Source of the DNA: Bittarella massiliensis (ex Durand et al. 2017)
GTDB lineage: Bacteria > Bacillota > Clostridia > Oscillospirales > Ruminococcaceae
Length of the DNA stretch: 64,000 nucleotides
Reading direction: 5' to 3'
Assembly (NCBI RefSeq): GCF_001486165.1
Contig: NZ_LN908977.1
Location: 698,122 to 762,121, forward strand
How positions within the stretch are numbered: position 1 is the stretch's first letter; each line of letters starts with the position of its first letter. Under the pieces are notes generated by a model. It ran no database searches, was not told the DNA's origin, and saw only the letters and a list, made by a program, of their open reading frames with translations. A program made the translations under genes and the position numbers. Positions 38,994 to 47,647 of this stretch are shown piece after piece.

Positions 38994-40136
38994 ATGAAGC
39001 GCTACCTCGCGGTGCCCGACTCCTTTAAGGGCACCCTCACCTCTGGGCAGATATGCGACATTTTGGCCGACTGTGTCCGCCGCTGCGACCCCTCGGCCCA
39101 GCTGCGGGCCATCCCGGTGGCGGACGGCGGCGAGGGGACGGTGGATGCCTTCCTCGCCGCCCTCGGGGGGGAGAAGATCACCCTGCCGGTGGCGGGCCCC
39201 TATTTTGAGGAGCGCACCGCCTTCTACGGCATCTTGGAGGGCAGCCCCCGCACCGCCGTCATCGAGATGGCGGCCTGCGCCGGACTCCCCCTGGTGGAGG
39301 GGCGGGAAGACCCTCTGCGCACCACCACCTACGGGGTGGGACAGCTGATTGCCGACGCCCTGTTGCGGGGGTGCGAGAAGATTCTGTTGGGTCTGGGGGG
39401 CAGCTGTACCAACGATGGCGGGGCCGGTGCGGCCGCCGCCTTGGGGGTCCGTTTTTTGGACGACAAGGGGGTCCCCTTTATCCCTGTTGGCGGCACCCTG
39501 GGGCGGATCGCCGCCGTCGACTGCTCCGGGCTCGACCCGCGGCTGGCCGCCGCCGAAAAGGTCGCCATCTGTGACATCGACAACCCCTTTTACGGCCCCA
39601 GCGGCGCGGCTGCCGTCTTTGCCCCCCAAAAGGGAGCGACCCCCGAACAGGTGATGCAGCTGGATGGGGGATTGCGGCGGCTGGCGGAGATGGTCTTGGC
39701 CGAGACGGGTCGGGATCTGCAGCTGCTGCCGGGAGCGGGGGCTGCCGGCGGGATGGGGGGCGGCGTCTGTGCCCTGCTGGGTTTTCGGCTGCAGATGGGG
39801 ATCGACGCCCTGCTCGACGCGGTGCACTTTGACGACCTGCTGCGGGAGACCGACCTGGTCTTTACCGGGGAGGGGAGGATCGACAGCCAGAGCCTGCGCG
39901 GCAAGGTGGTGGTCGGGGTCGCCCGCCGGGCCCGGGCACAGGGGGTGCCGGTGATCGCCCTGGTGGGGGAAATCGGCGAAGGCGCCGAGGCCGCCTATGC
40001 AGAGGGGGTCTCGGGCATCTTCTCCATCAACCCCCGGGCCGAGGCCTTTGCCACCGCCCGCCACCACAGTGCCGACAACCTTCGGCAGACGGTCGACAAC
40101 CTGCTGCACTTCTGCCGATCGATGGGCTGGCAATAA
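38994..40136 (+). CDS. glxK: glycerate kinase (GarK/GlxK family)
   Basis: A 380-residue kinase converting D-glycerate to a phosphoglycerate. The N-terminal PDSFKGTLTSGQ (residues 8-19) and PVADGGEGTVDAF (about 41-53) motifs, GLGGSCTNDGGAGAA (about 135-149), and GAGAAGGMGGG plus TGEGRIDSQSLRGKV toward the C-terminus are all diagnostic of the family. Length normal. ATG at 38994 has GAGAGGGGAG upstream. Whether it makes 2- or 3-phosphoglycerate cannot be told. Confidence 0.94.
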   Translation: MKRYLAVPDSFKGTLTSGQICDILADCVRRCDPSAQLRAIPVADGGEGTVDAFLAALGGEKITLPVAGPYFEERTAFYGILEGSPRTAVIEMAACAGLPLVEGREDPLRTTTYGVGQLIADALLRGCEKILLGLGGSCTNDGGAGAAAALGVRFLDDKGVPFIPVGGTLGRIAAVDCSGLDPRLAAAEKVAICDIDNPFYGPSGAAAVFAPQKGATPEQVMQLDGGLRRLAEMVLAETGRDLQLLPGAGAAGGMGGGVCALLGFRLQMGIDALLDAVHFDDLLRETDLVFTGEGRIDSQSLRGKVVVGVARRARAQGVPVIALVGEIGEGAEAAYAEGVSGIFSINPRAEAFATARHHSADNLRQTVDNLLHFCRSMGWQ

Positions 40137-40163
40137 TCGATGTGGAAAGGCGGTGTCAAACGG

Positions 40164-40634
40164 ATGAGAAGACAGACGGTGGAGTGCCTGCAATTGGAGG
40201 AGCTCACCCTCTACGGCCTCTGGCAGCCCTCCAGCGACAAAACGGTCGCCAGAGACATCCCCGCCCTCTCGCGCCGGTACCGGGCGATGATCCAGCGGCA
40301 GGGAGAGCAGGTGCTGCCCTTTTACGTCCTCTCCCGAGACTATGACGAGGCAAGCGTCCGCTTCTCCCTCTTTGTGGGGGGCGCGCAGCCCCATCCGGCG
40401 CTTCGGGAGCTGACCCTGCCAGCCGGGCTTTACGGTAGGATGGCGGTTCGCCCCCGCTGGGCCTTTCTCTGGGGGGTGGCGGTCGGGGCGGCCAAGCGGT
40501 ATTTCTACATCCAGTGGCTCTCCGACAGCCCCTACCGGGCCTGTGGCCTGGAATTTGAGCGCCACACGGAAAAGAGCTTGGGCAGGCGCCCCTCGGTGGA
40601 CCTCCTCTTTTCCATCCGAGAAAAAATACCCTGA
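40164..40634 (+). CDS. GyrI-like effector-binding domain protein
   Basis: A 156-residue protein that looks like a stand-alone AraC-type effector-binding (GyrI-like) domain: two related halves, a central YVLSRDYDEASVRFSLFVG strand region and the closing CGLEFERHTE...PSVDLLFSIREKIP, where such domains end with a conserved acidic strand and 'iPi'-like tail. No DNA-binding domain is present. Such proteins bind small hydrophobic molecules or inhibit enzymes; the role here is unknown. ATG at 40164 follows GGAAAGGCGG; ATG at 40140 is an alternative that would touch the kinase stop. Confidence 0.55.
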   Translation: MRRQTVECLQLEELTLYGLWQPSSDKTVARDIPALSRRYRAMIQRQGEQVLPFYVLSRDYDEASVRFSLFVGGAQPHPALRELTLPAGLYGRMAVRPRWAFLWGVAVGAAKRYFYIQWLSDSPYRACGLEFERHTEKSLGRRPSVDLLFSIREKIP

Positions 40635-40646
40635 GTCCCACTTGGC

Positions 40647-40684
40647 AAAAGGGTCCGCAGCGGATGCGCTGCGGGCCCTTTTTT
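40647..40684 (+). terminator. intrinsic terminator before the spoIIIA operon
   Basis: GGGTCCGCAGC pairs with GCTGCGGGCCC (one G-U pair) followed by six T. Confidence 0.9.
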
Positions 40685-40720
40685 GCGTTTTGGGACAGGT
40701 TCTATCCCGGTGGGACAACC

Positions 40721-40728
40721 CATATAGT
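40721..40728 (+). promoter_or_regulatory. possible sigma-E -10 box of the spoIIIA operon
   Basis: CATATAGT fits CATAnnnT and lies 32 bases before the spoIIIAA start; spoIIIA is sigma-E driven in B. subtilis. The -35 (around TTCTATC) is uncertain. Confidence 0.5.
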
Positions 40729-40759
40729 GTTAGTGTACAAGTTGTGGGAGGGATGAACC

Positions 40760-41698
40760 ATGAGTCGAGAAACCCCTTTTGAGCAGGTGACGGCCGTCCT
40801 GCCCGAACCCATTCGCAGCGGCTGTCTGGCCCTGCCCCAGCCCGTTTGGGAGCGCTGTCAGGAAATCCGCCTCACCTCTGGGCAGCCCGTCTCCCTCTAC
40901 GGGGAGGGGCGGCTGCGCTTTCTGGGGGAGGGGACGCTGCTGGACGAGCCCCAAGGGGCCCTCTGCGCCACCGCCGCCCAGGTGCGCTCCTGTGTGCAGG
41001 CCTGCTGCGAGTACTCCCTCTACTCCCACCAGGACCAGATCGCCCAGGGCTTTCTCACCATCCGCGGTGGGCACCGGGTGGGGCTGTGTGGCAAGCGGTT
41101 TTACTCCCCCGAGACGGGGGAGACGGTACACGAATTTGAGGCCGTCAACCTGCGCATCGCCCGGGGGGCGCTGCCCGCCGACCCGGCTGTCCTCCGCTTT
41201 TACCGGCTGCACGGGCTGGGGAACACCCTCATCGTCGGCCCGCCGGGCAGCGGCAAGACCACCCTTCTGCGGGGCCTCATCCGTGCCTTTTCCGACGGCG
41301 GATGGGAGCGCTATTTAAAGGTGGGGGTGGTGGACGAGCGGGGGGAATTGGCCAACTGCCTGGGGGGCCAGTGCCAGACCGATTTGGGCCCGGGCGCCTT
41401 TGTGCAGAGCTATTTCTCCAAGGCCGAGGGCATCTTTCGCTGCGTGCGCACCATGTCCCCCGACTTGGTGGCCTGCGACGAGATCGGCAACGAGGAGGAC
41501 GTGGCCGCCCTGCGGCGCTGCGCCGTTTCGGGGGTCTGGGTCATCGCCACCGCCCACGGAGACACGGTGGAGGACCTGCGGCGAAACCCTGCCCTGGCCC
41601 CGCTGCTCAAACAGGGCTTTTTCACCCACTTTCTGCAGGTCTCGCCGCACGATTTCTCGGTCAGGGCCCGCTGTGAGAGGGGGGCTGCCCGTGGTTAA
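40760..41698 (+). CDS. spoIIIAA: stage III sporulation protein AA (ATPase)
   Basis: A 312-residue secretion-type ATPase of the SpoIIIA-SpoIIQ channel joining mother cell and forespore. Walker A GPPGSGKTTLLRG lies at about 159-171, the Walker B region at SPDLVACDEIGNEED (about 233-247), with the preceding KVGVVDERGE segment. Its C-terminal end overlaps spoIIIAB by eight bases. ATG at 40760 has GGGAGGGATGAACC upstream. Confidence 0.96.
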   Translation: MSRETPFEQVTAVLPEPIRSGCLALPQPVWERCQEIRLTSGQPVSLYGEGRLRFLGEGTLLDEPQGALCATAAQVRSCVQACCEYSLYSHQDQIAQGFLTIRGGHRVGLCGKRFYSPETGETVHEFEAVNLRIARGALPADPAVLRFYRLHGLGNTLIVGPPGSGKTTLLRGLIRAFSDGGWERYLKVGVVDERGELANCLGGQCQTDLGPGAFVQSYFSKAEGIFRCVRTMSPDLVACDEIGNEEDVAALRRCAVSGVWVIATAHGDTVEDLRRNPALAPLLKQGFFTHFLQVSPHDFSVRARCERGAARG

Positions 41699-42200
41699 GG
41701 CAATCGGCTGCCTCTTCCTCCTCTCGGCCTGTTCGTTGGGGGGACTTTACCTCTCTGGCCGCATCCGAGAAGAGGAGCGGTTGGTGCAGACCCTGCTCAA
41801 ATTCTTCCGCGGGATCGAAGGGGAGCTGACCTACGGCGGCGCGCCGGTGGGGGAACTGCTGCAACAGGCCGCCCAAGACCCCCGCTTTGCCGGGCTCGAC
41901 TTTCTCCCCCTCTGCTGCAGGGGGATGGAGACCGGCGACTTCTCCGCCAGTTTCTGCAGCGCGGTGGAGGGGTGCCGCTGCCTGCAAAAGAGTCCGCCTG
42001 CCCTTCGCCAGTTGATGTTGGACTTTGGGCGGGAATTCGGCACCCGCCCCTCCCCGGTGGAGCTCTCCCGCCTGGCCCTGCTGGTGCAGAAGTTGGAGGA
42101 ACAGCTGGAGGAGACCCGAGAGGCCTACCGAAAAAACGGAAAGATGTACAACACCCTGGGGGTGCTGGCGGGGCTGGGCCTCTCCATCATCCTCTGGTAG
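41691..42200 (+). CDS. spoIIIAB: stage III sporulation protein AB
   Basis: A 169-residue membrane protein with a helix at each end (about 1-20 and 152-168) and an alpha-helical soluble middle, like a GspF-type inner-membrane platform half. The GTG at 41691 overlaps the spoIIIAA stop and has GAGAGGGG upstream; the longer frame lies inside spoIIIAA. Length equals the B. subtilis protein (171). Confidence 0.94.
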   Translation: MVKAIGCLFLLSACSLGGLYLSGRIREEERLVQTLLKFFRGIEGELTYGGAPVGELLQQAAQDPRFAGLDFLPLCCRGMETGDFSASFCSAVEGCRCLQKSPPALRQLMLDFGREFGTRPSPVELSRLALLVQKLEEQLEETREAYRKNGKMYNTLGVLAGLGLSIILW

Positions 42201-42221
42201 CCCCAAAAGGAGGACGCGAAA

Positions 42222-42416
42222 ATGGACGTAGATCTCATCTTCAAAATTGCCGCCATCGGCATCATCGTGGCGGTGCTCAACCAGGTGCTCATCCGCTCCG
42301 GGCGGGAGGAGCAGGCCATGCTCACCACCCTGGCGGGGCTCATCGTGGTCCTGATGATGATCATCGGGGAGATCAGCACCCTGTTTGACACCGTCAAGGC
42401 CATCTTCGACCTGTGA
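42222..42416 (+). CDS. spoIIIAC: stage III sporulation protein AC
   Basis: A 64-residue protein with two membrane helices and the conserved DVDLIFKIAAIGIIVAVLNQ start and EISTLFDTVKAIF end. Together with AD it forms part of the channel complex. AAAGGAGG precedes the ATG. Confidence 0.95.
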   Translation: MDVDLIFKIAAIGIIVAVLNQVLIRSGREEQAMLTTLAGLIVVLMMIIGEISTLFDTVKAIFDL

Positions 42417-42429
42417 GGCGGTGGGGGAA

Positions 42430-42819
42430 ATGAACGTGCTGGGCGTGGCGGTCTTTGCCATCGTCGCGGCGATTTTGGCCCTCACCCTCAAGCAGTATAG
42501 CCCCCAAATCGCCGTGGTGGTGTCGGTGGGGGCGGGAGTGCTGCTCTTCGGCTATATCGCCGCCTCCCTGCTGCCGGTGCTGCAGGAGGTCCTCTCCATT
42601 TCGCTGCTCTCAGAGGGGGTGGCAGAAAACATCGGCACCCTCTTCAAGTGCCTGGGGGTCTGTTACGTGGTGCAGCTGGCGGCCGACAGTTGCCGGGACG
42701 CCGGGCAGCAGGCCATCGCCTCCAAGGTGGAACTGGCGGGCAAGGTCACGGTGTTGGCCCTGGCCCTGCCGATGCTGAAAACGGTGGTCTCCTTTTTGGA
42801 CGACCTGATTTTCCTGTAA
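42430..42819 (+). CDS. spoIIIAD: stage III sporulation protein AD
   Basis: A 129-residue membrane protein with about four helices; its first half resembles SpoIIIAC (ALTLKQYSPQIAVVVSVGAG). ATG at 42430 is chosen over an upstream frame inside spoIIIAC; GGCGGTGGGGG lies before it. Confidence 0.94.
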   Translation: MNVLGVAVFAIVAAILALTLKQYSPQIAVVVSVGAGVLLFGYIAASLLPVLQEVLSISLLSEGVAENIGTLFKCLGVCYVVQLAADSCRDAGQQAIASKVELAGKVTVLALALPMLKTVVSFLDDLIFL

Positions 42820-42832
42820 AGGGGGTGGTGCT

Positions 42833-44008
42833 GTGAGACATTCAAGGATCTTGGCCGCCCTGCTGTTGGCCCTGGCCCTCCTCTTTTTTTCGCCCTGGAC
42901 TGCCTTTGCCGAAGAGGGGGAGGAGGAGAGCCCGTCCACCGACACCCAGCAGATCTTGCAGGAACAGTACGATTTGAGCGGCGCCTCCCAGTTAGAGGAC
43001 GCCCTTCCCGAAGGGGCCAGGGATACCCTAGAGGACAGCGGCCTTCTCGACGGCGATTTGACAGGGGAGAGCGCCCTCTCTTTCCTCGACCTGCCCAAAC
43101 TGCTGGGCAGCCTCTGGGAGTCGATCAAGACCACCGCCAAAGAGCCCATCCGCATTCTGGCCCTCATCGTGGTCACCATTTTGGTCTGCGCCATGGCCGA
43201 GAGCATGAAGAGCACCTTCTTCTCCGAAAGCCTCTCCCCGGTGGTGTCGGTGGTGGCCGCCCTCTGTATTGCGGTGGCGGTGGTCGCGCCGGTCTACCGG
43301 CTGATCCAAGACCTCAACCAGACCCTTCTCTCCACCAACCAGTTCATCGCCACCTTCGCCCCCATCTACTCCACGGTGGCGGCCACCTCCGGCCAGCCGC
43401 TGACGGCCACGGCCTACTCCGGGGTGCTGATGTTGGTGGTGCAGGGGGTCTCGGCCATCTGCTCCTCCACCATCGTCCCTCTGTTGGGGCTGATGCTGGC
43501 CTTTTCGGTCACCGGCGCGGTGCAGAGCGACCTGCGGGTCTCGGCCATCAGCGGGGGGTTGAAAAATGCAGTGGTGGTGGTGCTCACCCTGCTGCTGACC
43601 ATCTTCTGCGGCGTCCTCTCGATGCAGAGCTTTGTCACCTCCGCTTCGGACAACCTGGCCATGAAGACCGGCAAACTCCTCATCGGCAATATGGTGCCGA
43701 TCGTGGGGGGCGCGGTCTCCGACGCCCTCTCCTCGGTCTACGGCTGTCTCAAGGTGGTCAAAAACGGGGTCGGGGTCTTCGGGATCGCCGCGGTGGTCGT
43801 CTCCTTTGTGCCGCTGCTGCTGCGCTGCCTGCTCTACAAAACCACCCTCTGGGCCGGGGCGTTCTTCTGCGACATGCTGGGGGTCTCGTCGGTGCGGGAC
43901 ACCCTCAAATCCATCGGCAACTGTCTCACCATTGCGGTGGCGCTCCTCTTCACCTACGCGCTGCTGGTCATCATCACTACGGTCATCGTCATGATGGGCG
44001 TCGGCTAA
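42833..44008 (+). CDS. spoIIIAE: stage III sporulation protein AE
   Basis: A 391-residue polytopic membrane protein with an N-terminal signal peptide (residues 1-26, ending around AFAEE) and about seven helices from residue 100 onward. The SpoIIIAE family features NQFIATFAPIYSTVAATSG and LLIGNMVPIVGGAVSDALSSV are present. GTG start at 42833 with AAAGGGGGTGG upstream. Confidence 0.95.
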   Translation: MRHSRILAALLLALALLFFSPWTAFAEEGEEESPSTDTQQILQEQYDLSGASQLEDALPEGARDTLEDSGLLDGDLTGESALSFLDLPKLLGSLWESIKTTAKEPIRILALIVVTILVCAMAESMKSTFFSESLSPVVSVVAALCIAVAVVAPVYRLIQDLNQTLLSTNQFIATFAPIYSTVAATSGQPLTATAYSGVLMLVVQGVSAICSSTIVPLLGLMLAFSVTGAVQSDLRVSAISGGLKNAVVVVLTLLLTIFCGVLSMQSFVTSASDNLAMKTGKLLIGNMVPIVGGAVSDALSSVYGCLKVVKNGVGVFGIAAVVVSFVPLLLRCLLYKTTLWAGAFFCDMLGVSSVRDTLKSIGNCLTIAVALLFTYALLVIITTVIVMMGVG

Positions 44009-44024
44009 AAAGGGGGAACGGGTC

Positions 44025-44498
44025 GTGCAGGCAATTCAGCAGTGGGGGTTCGCCCTCTGTCTCAGCTGCATCTGCGGTGGGATCTTCAAGATGGTGGCCC
44101 CCTCCCGCAGCATGGAGTCGGTGTTCAAGGTGGCGGTCAACGTCTTTTTTCTGGCCTGTATCGTCGCCCCCCTGTCGGGGCTGGGCGGGGTTTCATTCAA
44201 CCTCCCCTCGGCGGGGGAACTGCCCCAGGTAAGCCAGGCGCAGGAACAGATCGCAAAACAGGTGGCGGCCCTGGCGGCCGAGAACCTGCGCACCCAGATC
44301 GGCGCCTACCTGGACGGACAGGGGAAGGACTATGAAAAAATAGAGGTGCGCACTCATGTGGACGAGGGGGGGCGCATAGATATTAGAGAAATCAAAATCC
44401 AAACGGGAAAGGGGCGGGACGAGGCTCTGGAGCGCCAGGTCAGCGAGGCGTTCGGCCTGCCCACCTCGAGTGCGGAGGACACAGAAGATGCTGGATAG
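44025..44498 (+). CDS. spoIIIAF: stage III sporulation protein AF
   Basis: A 157-residue protein with two N-terminal helices (about 5-25 and 36-52) and a soluble C-terminal ring-building-like domain (about 95-150). The sequence is short and acidic at the end. GTG start at 44025 after AAGGGGGAACGG. It overlaps spoIIIAG by 11 bases. Confidence 0.9.
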   Translation: MQAIQQWGFALCLSCICGGIFKMVAPSRSMESVFKVAVNVFFLACIVAPLSGLGGVSFNLPSAGELPQVSQAQEQIAKQVAALAAENLRTQIGAYLDGQGKDYEKIEVRTHVDEGGRIDIREIKIQTGKGRDEALERQVSEAFGLPTSSAEDTEDAG

Positions 44499-45042
44499 GT
44501 GCAAGGAACTTCTCACAAAAGTGGACAAAACAAAACTCATCGTCATCCTGGGGGCCGTCGGAGTGCTGCTCATCTTTCTCAGCAGTCTGGGGGGCAACGG
44601 CAAGTCCAAAAAGGGATCCTCCCAAAGTGCAGGCGCCTCTTCGACCCCTGTCAGCCAGGAGGCGTATGTGTCGCAGACCCAGAAGGACCTGACGGACATC
44701 CTGCAAAAGGTGCAGGGGGTCGGCCGGGTGGAGGTGATGGTCACCCTGGAGCGCTCCTCCGAGAGCCAGTATCTCTACGAGGAGAAAAAGAGCGTGGACG
44801 CCATGGCGGGCCAGGGCGGCAAGAGCCGAGAGAGCACCGAGAGGAGCTATCTCTTGGTGGAGGACCAAAACGGCAAGAAACAGGCGGTGGTGCAGAGCAC
44901 GTTGGAGCCGGTCATCAAGGGGGTGCTCATCGTCTGCGACGGAGGGGGCGACCCCACTGTGGAAGGGCGGGTTTTGGAGGCGGTGACGACCCTGCTGGAC
45001 GTCCCCTCCAACCGCGTTTACATAGCGAAAAAAGGCGGGTAG
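44488..45042 (+). CDS. spoIIIAG: stage III sporulation protein AG
   Basis: A 184-residue protein: one N-terminal helix (about 16-36), a linker and a periplasmic-type ring-building domain (about 60-184, KDLTDILQKVQGVGRVEVMVTLE). It forms the large ring of the mother cell-forespore channel in B. subtilis. ATG at 44488 follows GGAGGACACAGAAG; the GTG at 44470 lacks a ribosome site. Confidence 0.93.
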   Translation: MLDRCKELLTKVDKTKLIVILGAVGVLLIFLSSLGGNGKSKKGSSQSAGASSTPVSQEAYVSQTQKDLTDILQKVQGVGRVEVMVTLERSSESQYLYEEKKSVDAMAGQGGKSRESTERSYLLVEDQNGKKQAVVQSTLEPVIKGVLIVCDGGGDPTVEGRVLEAVTTLLDVPSNRVYIAKKGG

Positions 45043-45096
45043 ACCGCCCTTTGGCACGGGGTGCCCAGAAAAGGCAAAGAAAGGGGTAAACAAATC

Positions 45097-45681
45097 ATGA
45101 AAGCAGGAAAGAAGCAGGTCATCTTGGGGGCGCTGGTGCTGGCGCTGAGCGTGGCGGTCTATCTCAACTGGCAGTTCGCCAAATCGGGCAGCGACTTCAC
45201 CACCACCGACTCCCTCTCAGCGTCGGGCAACTACGGCGACGCCGAGTACGTCAACGGCTCGGGCGACGGCAGCTCCAAGAGCGACGAGGAGCTGGGGGAG
45301 AAGGAGGAGACCTCCGCCCCGGTGGAAAAGGGGGAGGAGTACTTCGCCGAGTCCCGCACCAACCGCCAGAAGAGCCGGGATGAGGCTCTGGACAAACTGC
45401 AAAAATCCCTCAAGGACACCACCATTTCAGAGGAGGAGAAGAAATCTCTGACCAACTCCCTCTCCTACATGGTCAAGGCGGTGGAGACCGAGGGAAAGAT
45501 CGAGAGCCTCATCAAGGCCAAGGGCTATTCCGACTGCCTGGTATATATCAACAACGAAAAGGCCGACGCGGTGGTCAAGACCGACGGTCTCAACGAGGAC
45601 ACCGCCAACCAAATCAAGGAGATCATCATCCGCGAGGCCGGCGTCAAGGCGGAAAATATCACAATAACCGAGGTAAAATAG
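45097..45681 (+). CDS. spoIIIAH: stage III sporulation protein AH
   Basis: A 194-residue protein with one N-terminal helix (about 8-25), an acidic Ser-rich linker (30-85) and a C-terminal YscJ/FliF-like ring domain (about 95-190) that binds SpoIIQ across the septal membranes. ATG at 45097 with AAAGGGG upstream. Last gene of the spoIIIA operon; no clear terminator before the next promoter. Confidence 0.93.
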   Translation: MKAGKKQVILGALVLALSVAVYLNWQFAKSGSDFTTTDSLSASGNYGDAEYVNGSGDGSSKSDEELGEKEETSAPVEKGEEYFAESRTNRQKSRDEALDKLQKSLKDTTISEEEKKSLTNSLSYMVKAVETEGKIESLIKAKGYSDCLVYINNEKADAVVKTDGLNEDTANQIKEIIIREAGVKAENITITEVK

Positions 45682-45709
45682 TTGTCTCTCTCCTTTTTTG
45701 TGGTATAAT
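45682..45709 (+). promoter_or_regulatory. sigma-A promoter of the Asp23-family gene
   Basis: TTGTCT (45682-45687), 16 bases, TATAAT (45704-45709) with a TGG extended -10. Confidence 0.78.
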
Positions 45710-45770
45710 ATACAGCATACAGGGTGTATGTTATACAGAATGATGCATTGCTATAAAGGAGGGCGCATTG

Positions 45771-46142
45771 ATGGGCGAACCCAATTTGAAGGACACCATC
45801 GGCAACCTGAAGGTCTCTGAAGAGGTGCTGGCCACCATCGCCAAGATGGCGGCGGGGGAGGTCAAGGGGGTGGCCCAGGTCACCTGTGAGAACTCCAACA
45901 TCAAGGGGCTGTGGGCCAAGGCGATCCGCCGCAACCCGGTGGGCATCGAGCTAAACGGCGACATCGCCACGGTGAATATCTGCCTGGATCTCTACCAGGG
46001 GGTCAGCATCCCAGACGTCTCCTTGGCTGTGCAAAACAGCGTGAAATCCGCCATCCAGAGCATGACGGGCATCACCGTTTCCAAGGTGAATATCGTCGTG
46101 CAGGGGATCGCCTTTGAGAGTGAGAGCGGGGAAGAGCACTGA
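45771..46142 (+). CDS. Asp23/Gls24 family envelope stress-response protein (YqhY-like)
   Basis: A 123-residue cytoplasmic protein of the Asp23 fold. Core motifs: GNLKVSEEVLATIAKMAAGEVKGV and the VAVQNSVKSAIQSMTG stretch (near LAVQNSVKSAIQSM), ending VNIVVQGI. In Firmicutes this position next to nusB is typical of yqhY, linked to acetyl-CoA carboxylase control in Bacillus. ATG at 45771 follows AAAGGAGGG; a TTG directly before it is not needed. Confidence 0.92.
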   Translation: MGEPNLKDTIGNLKVSEEVLATIAKMAAGEVKGVAQVTCENSNIKGLWAKAIRRNPVGIELNGDIATVNICLDLYQGVSIPDVSLAVQNSVKSAIQSMTGITVSKVNIVVQGIAFESESGEEH

Positions 46143-46151
46143 CATTCGCCC

Positions 46152-46188
46152 CATACCCTCCCGTGTACCGTCACAGGAGGGTATTTTT
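46152..46188 (+). terminator. intrinsic terminator after the Asp23-family gene
   Basis: ATACCCTCC pairs with GGAGGGTAT over a 14-base loop, then five T. Confidence 0.85.
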
Positions 46189-46235
46189 GTGGGGCCACCC
46201 CACGCCCTATATTCCAACACAGCGAGGAGACAAAT

Positions 46236-46712
46236 ATGACCAGAAGTGAATCGAGAGAGGCGGCCTTTGTGCTGGCCTTTGAACAGTTTTTCCTGTCCGA
46301 CGAGAGCGCCGAGGACATCATTGCCGGCGCGAGCGAGTGCGGCACCCTGCGGATGAGCCAGTACGCCCTGAACGTCTTTCGCCAGGTATGCGAGCGCGCC
46401 CCCGCGCTGGACGAGCAGATCGCCCGCCACCTGAAGGGCTGGACGCTCGAGCGCATCTCCCCGGTCTGCCGCTCCATCCTGCGGGTGGCCCTGGCCGAGA
46501 TCGCCGCCGACTTCTGCCCGGTGGGGGTCGCCATCAACGAGGCCGTGGAGCTGGCCAAGAAGTACGGCACCGACGACGACTACGCCTTTGTCAACGGGCT
46601 TTTGGGCGCGGTGGCAAAGGAGCTGGGGACGCCTGAAGAGGCCCTGCAGGCCGAGGCGCTGACTGAAGCGGCCGAGGACGAGGAGCTGCCGGTGCAGCCG
46701 CAGGAACAATGA
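46236..46712 (+). CDS. nusB: transcription antitermination factor NusB
   Basis: A 158-residue all-helical RNA-binding protein that, with NusE, supports rRNA antitermination. Starts MTRSESREAAFVLAFEQF and has the typical RISPVCRSILRVALAEI (about 74-90) and VAINEAVELAKKYG (about 99-112) helices. The C-terminal 20 residues are an acidic extension. It overlaps the next gene by four bases (ATGA). First gene of a long operon. Confidence 0.93.
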   Translation: MTRSESREAAFVLAFEQFFLSDESAEDIIAGASECGTLRMSQYALNVFRQVCERAPALDEQIARHLKGWTLERISPVCRSILRVALAEIAADFCPVGVAINEAVELAKKYGTDDDYAFVNGLLGAVAKELGTPEEALQAEALTEAAEDEELPVQPQEQ

Positions 46713-47647
46713 AATACTTTCTCGGCCTCGACACCAGCAACTACACCTCCTCCCTCGCCGTCTGCTCGGCCGAGGGGGAGGTGGTGCAGAATATCCGACT
46801 GCCCCTCCCGGTCAAAGAGGGGCAGATGGGGCTTCGCCAGAGCGACGCCTGTTTTCTGCACGTCAAAAATTTCAGTGAACTCACCACCTCTATCCTCGGC
46901 GGGAGCCCCGTCGGGGATGTTCTGGCTGTTGGCGTGTCCGACCGCCCCCGGGATATAGAGGGCTCCTACATGCCCTGCTTCCTGGTGGGGCTCTCCAGCG
47001 CCACCCTCATTGCCAACTTGCTGGGGCTGCCCCTCTACCGCTTTTCCCACCAGCAGGGGCACATCGCCGCCGCTCTCTACGGGGGCGGGGCCCTCTCGTA
47101 CCTACAAGGGCCCTTTCTGGCCTTTCACGTCTCCGGCGGCACCACCGAAGCGGTACTGGTGGAGCCCGACGGGGAGCGCATCTGCAAGACCACCTATCTG
47201 GCAGGTTCCCTCGACCTGAAAGCTGGACAGGCGATCGACCGGGTAGGGGGGCTGCTGGGATTGCCCTTTCCCGCCGGCCCGGCGCTGGACAAGCTGGCCT
47301 GCCAGAGCGAAAAGCGCTATCGGGCCCGCCCCACCTTCAAGGGCTGCGATTGCTGCCTCTCCGGGGTCGAAAACCAGTGCCGAAAGATGCTGTCGCAGGG
47401 CGAGGCCCCGGCCGACGTGGCCCGCTACTGCCTCGACTACCTGCTGGCCGCCCTGGACGGGATGACCGCCCGGCTGCTGGAGAAGCTGGGGCCGCTGCCC
47501 GTTCTCTACTCGGGCGGGGTGATGTCCAACTCCATCCTCTCGGCGGCCCTGTCCCAAAAATATGGCGGGGTCTGCGCACCGGCCAACTTCTCCAGCGACA
47601 ACGCCGCCGGCATCGCCCTCTTGTGCAGAGAGAGGTGGGGGAGATGA
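46709..47647 (+). CDS. TsaD/Kae1-like protein (peptidase M22 fold)
   Basis: A 312-residue ASKHA-fold relative of TsaD, the tRNA threonylcarbamoyladenosine transferase. It keeps the metal-binding HxxxH (HQQGH, about 111-115) and the phosphate loop VSGGTTEA (about 136-143), plus SGGVMSNS and SSDNAAGIALL near the end. It is probably a paralogue rather than TsaD itself, given its operon position between nusB and xseA, a location known for such proteins in Clostridia; the substrate is unknown. It overlaps both neighbours by four bases. Confidence 0.8.
   Translation: MKYFLGLDTSNYTSSLAVCSAEGEVVQNIRLPLPVKEGQMGLRQSDACFLHVKNFSELTTSILGGSPVGDVLAVGVSDRPRDIEGSYMPCFLVGLSSATLIANLLGLPLYRFSHQQGHIAAALYGGGALSYLQGPFLAFHVSGGTTEAVLVEPDGERICKTTYLAGSLDLKAGQAIDRVGGLLGLPFPAGPALDKLACQSEKRYRARPTFKGCDCCLSGVENQCRKMLSQGEAPADVARYCLDYLLAALDGMTARLLEKLGPLPVLYSGGVMSNSILSAALSQKYGGVCAPANFSSDNAAGIALLCRERWGR

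Noticed and set aside
40721-40728. Sigma-A promoter for spoIIIA
   Set aside because: No -35 at the right distance; the box fits sigma-E better and the operon is a known sigma-E target.
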